Source: Planctomycetota bacterium (GTDB taxonomy: Bacteria > Planctomycetota > UBA8742 > UBA2392). Taken from it: DNA of 64,000 bases. A program made the position numbers and the translations under genes. Location: positions 1 through 64,000 of the forward strand of contig JABARW010000021.1 of the NCBI GenBank assembly GCA_019186845.1. Direction: 5' to 3'. This document shows, in pieces, positions 59,395 through 64,000 of this stretch. Numbering within the stretch: the first letter of the stretch is position 1; each line of letters starts with the position of its first letter. The notes under the pieces were generated by a model. That model was not told the DNA's origin, did not search any database, and saw only the letters and a program-made list of their open reading frames with translations.

Positions 59395-60033
59395 ATGGAC
59401 CTGCCACGCGTCCTTTTGAGTGGCTTTGAGCCCTTTGGCTCCTTCAGCTTCAATCCAAGCTGGCAGGCGCTGCTGCGTGCCAGCCAGGGCAGCCTGCTGC
59501 CGCCCGGTGCTCGCTTTGGCCTCGTCGAAGTCCCGGTGACATTCGACCGCGCCTTTGCCGTCTTCAAGCATGCCCTTGTGGGTTTCTGCCCGGACGTCGC
59601 GCTGTGCTTTGGCGTCCATGCAGGCATGGCGGGTCGAGGTGCGGAGACCATCTACATCGAGCGCCTGGCGCGCAACCGCGACGCCGCGACTAAAGCGGAC
59701 AACCAGGGCCAGATTCGCAAGCAGAGCGCCATTCACCCCGATGCCCCCCTCGAGATCTCGACCCGCTTTGCCGTGGAGCCCTTTCTTTCGACCCTGGCTG
59801 CCGAGGGTTTTGAGGCTGAAGTCTCCGATGACGCAGGCGGGTATCTGTGCAACCACCTCTATTTCCGCGCCGCCCACGCCTTTGGTGCCGAGATTCCAAT
59901 CCTGTTTGTGCATGTGCCGCCCGTAGAAGGTGCAGGCGGAACCATGAAATTGAGTCGCCTGGCATCAGCGGTAAGCCTTCTGGCCGGGGAAGCCGCGCGG
60001 GTTGCCGCCACGATCTCGAAGGAACAAGCGTGA
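59395..60033 (+). CDS. pcp: Pyroglutamyl-peptidase I (C15)
   Basis: 212 residues. Removes N-terminal pyroglutamate from peptides in the cytoplasm. LLSGFEPFG is the N-terminal signature. The catalytic triad is E84 (GAETIYIER), C152 (GYLCNHLYF) and H173 (FVHVPP), at near-normal spacing. The ATG sits one base after the previous stop, and the gene overlaps the next start (GTGA). Confidence 0.93.
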   Translation: MDLPRVLLSGFEPFGSFSFNPSWQALLRASQGSLLPPGARFGLVEVPVTFDRAFAVFKHALVGFCPDVALCFGVHAGMAGRGAETIYIERLARNRDAATKADNQGQIRKQSAIHPDAPLEISTRFAVEPFLSTLAAEGFEAEVSDDAGGYLCNHLYFRAAHAFGAEIPILFVHVPPVEGAGGTMKLSRLASAVSLLAGEAARVAATISKEQA

Positions 60034-61403
60034 ATCGAATCATCCTGGGCCTTGGATTGCTGACGGTCGCCTTCTTGACGGCCTGCGGAGGTTCTGCCAA
60101 CTGGGGCGAGAAGAAGGCCCCCCAGGAAGGAGAGAAAAAGGACCCCATCGTGGACGTGCTGGCGCTGAGGCGCTCGAACATTGCGCTCTACGAGAGAAGC
60201 ACGGGGCGTATCGACGCCCACGACGCGGCAGACGTCTATGCCCGGGTATCGGAAGTGGCGCTGGCAGTGCACGTGGAAGTCGGCGACCAGGTGCAGGCCG
60301 GCCAGTTGCTCGTTCAGCTCGATGAGCGCAACGTCCAGATTCAGCTGACTTCGGCCCGGCTGGCCGCAGAGGAATCCCGCCTGTCACTGGCCAAGCTGCG
60401 CCTGGACCTCGACAAGACCGAGGCCGACCTCAAGCGCATCATGGAGTACTACGACCCGGCCAAGCCGGAGTCATCCAAGGTCTTCACCAAGGACGCCTAC
60501 GACAATGCCCTGCTCGCACGCGACAAGGCCAGGAACGCCCTGGACGCGGCCGAGGTCCAGCAGAAAAAGGCTCAGAGCGATGTTGACAAGGCTGAGCTAG
60601 CACTCAGCCAGTGCAAAATCTTCGCCCCGATTTCCGGCACGGTGGTTGAGCGCAACGTTCGCGCCAACGAATTGGTCAATGCCTCCACCAAGCTATACCG
60701 CATTACGGACTTCTCGCTCCTGGAACTCAAACTTGAGGTGCCAGAAGCCAGCATGCGCAACCTTCGCGAGCCCGCGCGCACGGCCGTCAACGGCGGCCAG
60801 CCCCAGCCCGACATCAGCACGGCTCAGGCCGCCTTCTTCACCCTGACGGCTTACCGCAACCCCAAGTTTGAGGAGCGCTTTCTGGGTTTCGTCGATCGCG
60901 TGGCCCCCACCGTAGATCAAGCCCGGGGCATGGTCGCGGTAACGGTTCGCGTTGTGCCCCCGTTACAGGTCGATGGAGAAACGCACAAGGCAATCCTGGC
61001 CCAACTGGACGCCGACAGCCGAAAGGCAGTACTGGAAACGGCGGCAGCAGCAAAGTCCGGCAAGGGCAGCTACACCATCAAGCCCGGCATGTGGGCGGAC
61101 GCCCGCGTGGCGTCAGAGGTTCGTGAAGGCGTCCTGGTAGCGCCGGGCGCCGGCCTTGTGGGCGACACGGAGGTGCTCTGGATCATCAGCAAGCCCAAGA
61201 GCAGCGACGAGAAGACCGGGGTGGCCCGCCGCGTTGAAATTCGCGGCCGGCGCGGAGTCACCAGCGAAGGCGTGTTCGAGATTCTGATGCCGCGGCCGTC
61301 GAGGGAAGAAGGCGACCTGCGCGAGGGCGACCTCGTAGTGGTGCGCGGGCAGACCCTGTTGCGTGACGGCCAGAACGTCAGGCTGAACTACCTCGGCCAG
61401 TAA
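60030..61403 (+). CDS. RND/HlyD-type periplasmic adaptor lipoprotein
   Basis: 457 residues starting GTG 60030, overlapping the pcp stop. Leader with lipobox LTAC (Cys19). Membrane-fusion protein layout: VYARVSEVALAVHVEVGDQV lipoyl half, alpha-hairpin coiled coil (about 105-190), second lipoyl half (CKIFAPISGTVVERNVRANE), then beta-barrel and membrane-proximal domains. It would link an inner-membrane pump to an outer-membrane channel. No pump gene follows on this strand; the next genes are convergent. Confidence 0.9.
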   Translation: MNRIILGLGLLTVAFLTACGGSANWGEKKAPQEGEKKDPIVDVLALRRSNIALYERSTGRIDAHDAADVYARVSEVALAVHVEVGDQVQAGQLLVQLDERNVQIQLTSARLAAEESRLSLAKLRLDLDKTEADLKRIMEYYDPAKPESSKVFTKDAYDNALLARDKARNALDAAEVQQKKAQSDVDKAELALSQCKIFAPISGTVVERNVRANELVNASTKLYRITDFSLLELKLEVPEASMRNLREPARTAVNGGQPQPDISTAQAAFFTLTAYRNPKFEERFLGFVDRVAPTVDQARGMVAVTVRVVPPLQVDGETHKAILAQLDADSRKAVLETAAAAKSGKGSYTIKPGMWADARVASEVREGVLVAPGAGLVGDTEVLWIISKPKSSDEKTGVARRVEIRGRRGVTSEGVFEILMPRPSREEGDLREGDLVVVRGQTLLRDGQNVRLNYLGQ

Positions 61404-61408
61404 AGGCT

Positions 61409-62020
61409 TTACTGGGCAGGGCGCGCCACGCTCCTGGGCGGGCCAAACCAGCGAAGCATGAACGTGACGTTCCACAGGCTACCGTCGCTGTTCTCGCGCT
61501 CCATCTCCGAGATTTTGTCGTAACGCTGGTCCGTGCGGTCAATGCGCAGGTCAGTGATCCAGGCGTACTTGAACATGCGGTTTTCTACTTCCGTGATATA
61601 GGCCTCCCACTGGCCCAGGGTCACGTTCTTCAGCTTCACCTCTACCTGATACTCCATGTAATTGCGCTTGTCGGTCATCTTTGGCGCAACCTGGATGTCA
61701 ATCTGGTCCTCAGGCCCCTGCGTGTCACGCAGCTTCTGAAGTTCGGCGATCTCCACAAGCTGGCTGGGCGTCTGGGCCTTTGTTTCGAGATTGATGGGCT
61801 TGATGACGTCATCGCGAACCAGCAGATAGTAGCGGTTGATGTTGTAGGAGAGTTCCTGCCCGATCTTCTGGTTCAGGGCGTAGAGGCGGGGGTAGTCCTG
61901 TGCCAGTTCTTCACGCTGGTCCATCTTCAGCTTGTAGCCCACACCGGCTGCCCCCGCGAGCAGGAAGCAGATCACGATGTAAGCCGTCATGGCGTTAGAG
62001 CCTTCTTTGTCGGCAGCCAT
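61409..62020 (-). CDS. GspM/PilO-like membrane protein
   Basis: 203 residues from ATG 62020, overlapping the upstream stop by one base (TGATG). GTG 62023 is an alternative start. One membrane helix at 12-31 is followed by a coiled stretch and a ferredoxin-like periplasmic part (EVKLKNVTLGQWEAYITEVE). This layout is shared by GspM and PilO, partners of GspL or PilM/N in secretion or pilus platforms. Assigned from layout and its coupling to the GspL-like gene. Confidence 0.6.
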   Translation of the reverse strand: MAADKEGSNAMTAYIVICFLLAGAAGVGYKLKMDQREELAQDYPRLYALNQKIGQELSYNINRYYLLVRDDVIKPINLETKAQTPSQLVEIAELQKLRDTQGPEDQIDIQVAPKMTDKRNYMEYQVEVKLKNVTLGQWEAYITEVENRMFKYAWITDLRIDRTDQRYDKISEMERENSDGSLWNVTFMLRWFGPPRSVARPAQ

Positions 62021-63966
62021 CACTTGCTCCCCGCGGGACGGGCCGCCGCTGCTCTGGCTGGCTCCTTCACTTTCTGCAACTTCAGATTCAGCCGCATCTC
62101 GTTTGCCACGCGCTCTCCATTGCGCACGCCCTTGGCCGTACCGGAAGCAGGCTGGGGCTCGCCGTCATAGACCTCCGGCTTGGCCGCCATCAGTTTCTTG
62201 AGCGCGTCCACCATGCGGAGGTCTTCGCGCTTGCCGCCGCGCTTGGAGATCTCCTCTGCTGTTTCGCTCGTGGAGGCAAAGAATGTGACGCTGGCCATGT
62301 CCTGGTTCACGTCAATCTTGACCAGGGCAAAGTCGTAGCTGGGTTGTCCGTCTTTGAGTGCGCCGATGACATCCGAAACGATGACGTCCGCGCGGTGAGG
62401 AATCGGGTGGTCTGTGACCACATCGCCGCGCAGTTTCTTCTGGTGGTCTTCCAGCCGTTTGGCCACAGCGCGGATCTCCGCCGCGGGCTCTCCCTCGATA
62501 ACCGGGTATACCAGCTCCTGCTTGTCCTTGGCCGAAAGTTTGCTCTTGTCCATATTCTTGAAGGCCTGCCCGAAATACTGCTGGAGATCGTTGGGCATGA
62601 CAAGCAGGTCGGCCGTGGCGCGCTCCAGGCTCTGGACCTGAGTATACGCCACGAGAAACATGATGCCGGCGAACAGGAACACAAGCGTGGCCGTAAACGC
62701 CAGAGGCGTCTTGGCGTAGTCAAACAGTGTGCCCGCCGCCAGGTCGCCCGTGCGATAGTCGACTCCCGTAAAGTCCCGCCCCAGCCCCTTGAGCGCGACA
62801 CCCGTCAGGAAGGTGATCTCACCGAGGTCCGGCGCCTTGACGCCCCGCTCGCCGTCGCGCCCCACCGGATTGACCGTGTCCATCAGGTCAATGGCGCTGA
62901 AGTTCTCGATCTGAAGCTCATTGGCTAGTGCCGCCGCCAGGTGCTGGCCTTCGGGGCCCAATCCGCTGACCACGAGACGCAGAACGGGCACTTCGAGTCG
63001 CATCATGTAAAGGCTGCGACGGGCCTCCGCGGCCACGCGGCCTACGAACTTGAGCAGTTCCTCTCGGCTCATCTTGCGGATTCGGTCAGCGACCTGCTGA
63101 GCGCCCAGGTTCACGCTTTCGCTCTTGGGCAAGCCGACGTTGGCTGTGTCAGCGGCCGGAAGCGTGGCGGGCTCATTGCCGGAATCCGTGTCATCTCGCT
63201 CCGGCTCGCCTGTAAGAAGCACGTACTCGTCGCGCGGAGCCTGCTGGGCCGTACCGATGGCCTGGGCCTCCAGTTGCTTCAACTGGGCCTTGGACTGCTC
63301 GGCCGTCGGGGCCGCCCCGCCTGCACCCGCCACGTAAGGACTTACAAACACGCGGGTGCTCAAAACCTTGCCATCTGACAACAGCGAGACAGCGGCCGTG
63401 TTGCCGGCGAAGTCAAGCCACAGCGTGGCCGGCTTGTCGGCGGACAACTCTTCGTGCAGCAGGCCCAGATTGAGCGTGCCCGAAAGGTTGCAGTCCACGC
63501 TGTCCACGCCCACGCCGGCCATTTCCAGGGCGTCGAGGCGCTTCTTGATGTAGTCCTTGTCGGCCGCCATCACCAGTACGCGAGATCCCGCCGCGTCGCT
63601 GGAAAGAATGGAGTAACCCACGGCCAGATCTTCGATGGGAACGCTGGGAATGGCGCCTTCCACCTGAAACTGGATGACCTTGTTTATCTGGCGCCGGTCC
63701 GAGAAGGCCAGGCGCAGTTCCCGATAGCGCATGGCATCGGGGCCCACGAGCAGGATCTTGTGTCCGCTACCCAGCTTGTTGGCCTTGAGGAAGGCTGCCA
63801 CCTGGTCCGCCAGGTGTTTGGTGCGATCGACGACAACAGCGCCATCTTCCGTGCGCGCTTCGGCCAGGGCACCCGTCGCCACGCTCTTGAGACGCGGCTT
63901 CCTGGCGCTGCCGCCGACCGTAACAGCCAGAATCTGGGTTTGGTTGATGTAAAGAGCAGTAGCCAA
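62020..63966 (-). CDS. GspL-like protein: actin-fold domain, membrane helix and PilN-like domain
   Basis: 648 residues, likely TTG start at 63966 with AAGGTG upstream. Residues 1-400 show the PilM/GspL actin-like fold (IKKRLDALEMAGVGVDSVDC, LWLDFAGNTAAVSLL, LRLVVSGLGPEGQHL). An extra Gln/Pro/acidic insertion lies near 225-300. A membrane helix lies at about 423-443, followed by a periplasmic PilN-like ferredoxin domain. A type II secretion or type IV pilus platform is likely; further genes may continue past the window end. Confidence 0.75.
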   Translation of the reverse strand: MATALYINQTQILAVTVGGSARKPRLKSVATGALAEARTEDGAVVVDRTKHLADQVAAFLKANKLGSGHKILLVGPDAMRYRELRLAFSDRRQINKVIQFQVEGAIPSVPIEDLAVGYSILSSDAAGSRVLVMAADKDYIKKRLDALEMAGVGVDSVDCNLSGTLNLGLLHEELSADKPATLWLDFAGNTAAVSLLSDGKVLSTRVFVSPYVAGAGGAAPTAEQSKAQLKQLEAQAIGTAQQAPRDEYVLLTGEPERDDTDSGNEPATLPAADTANVGLPKSESVNLGAQQVADRIRKMSREELLKFVGRVAAEARRSLYMMRLEVPVLRLVVSGLGPEGQHLAAALANELQIENFSAIDLMDTVNPVGRDGERGVKAPDLGEITFLTGVALKGLGRDFTGVDYRTGDLAAGTLFDYAKTPLAFTATLVFLFAGIMFLVAYTQVQSLERATADLLVMPNDLQQYFGQAFKNMDKSKLSAKDKQELVYPVIEGEPAAEIRAVAKRLEDHQKKLRGDVVTDHPIPHRADVIVSDVIGALKDGQPSYDFALVKIDVNQDMASVTFFASTSETAEEISKRGGKREDLRMVDALKKLMAAKPEVYDGEPQPASGTAKGVRNGERVANEMRLNLKLQKVKEPARAAAARPAGSK

Positions 63967-64000
63967 GGCGACACCTTTAGTCGGGGCTGGTGAATGTAAC

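Overview
The window is about 64 kb of GC-rich, densely coding bacterial DNA. It is most consistent with a Gram-negative, Planctomycetota-like lineage. The reasons are lipoproteins and signal peptides throughout, large secreted proteins with no recognisable fold, a GspL/PilM-type secretion gene, MurD, a tetrahaem/pentahaem nitrite reductase, and an unusual set of eukaryote-like domains. The phylum is inferred from gene content, not proven. The first nine bases match the end of a common Illumina adapter, so position 1 is probably an assembly end.

Layout. 0.2-4.3 kb: a fused oligopeptide ABC ATPase, tRNA-Leu(GAG) and glutamine synthetase. 4.3-8.3 kb: a compact accessory-looking cassette on the minus strand (unknown protein, DUF4258-like small protein, DNA2/NAM7-type SF1 helicase, small winged-helix protein). 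8.4-21.3 kb: diguanylate cyclase, a lipoprotein plus TolB-like pair, two large secreted proteins, an AT-hook protein, a B12-dependent radical SAM enzyme and a large membrane-anchored protein. 21.4-29.9 kb: a small redox protein and HxlR regulator, NrfHA nitrite reductase, a zincin lipoprotein, a LOG protein, MarR, and a giant FAD/Fe-S oxidoreductase. 29.9-39.2 kb: secreted proteins and lipoproteins, RluD-type pseudouridine synthase, an LpoB-like/TPR lipoprotein pair, a zinc-ribbon tail-anchored protein, an AlkA-like glycosylase and an ABC exporter. 39.3-45.5 kb: the ESCRT-like operon. 45.5-64 kb: MurD/PEGA, tandem Usp, a probable selenoprotein thioredoxin, an ArgF-type transcarbamylase, phosphohexomutase, baeRF-like protein, LipA, a B12-binding protein, SppA, VTT and HemD proteins, Pcp, an efflux adaptor, and GspM/GspL-like proteins.

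The outstanding region is 39,362-45,474. Seven co-directional genes encode three small coiled-coil proteins with ESCRT-III (Snf7/CHMP) architecture. Each has a short hydrophobic N-terminus, a basic helical hairpin, an acidic C-terminus and a MIM1-like tail. With them are a Vps4-type ATPase (MIT domain plus AAA), a protein with an MIT-like domain at each end, a tail-anchored double zinc-ribbon protein and an unrecognised leading gene. Together they look like a complete bacterial membrane-remodelling module in which Vps4 would recognise and recycle the ESCRT-III-like filaments through MIT-MIM contacts.

The second notable item is a secreted thioredoxin-TPR protein (48,889-49,872, minus). Its first active-site Cys codon is an in-frame TGA, followed at bacterial SECIS distance by a hairpin. 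This points to a selenocysteine thioredoxin.
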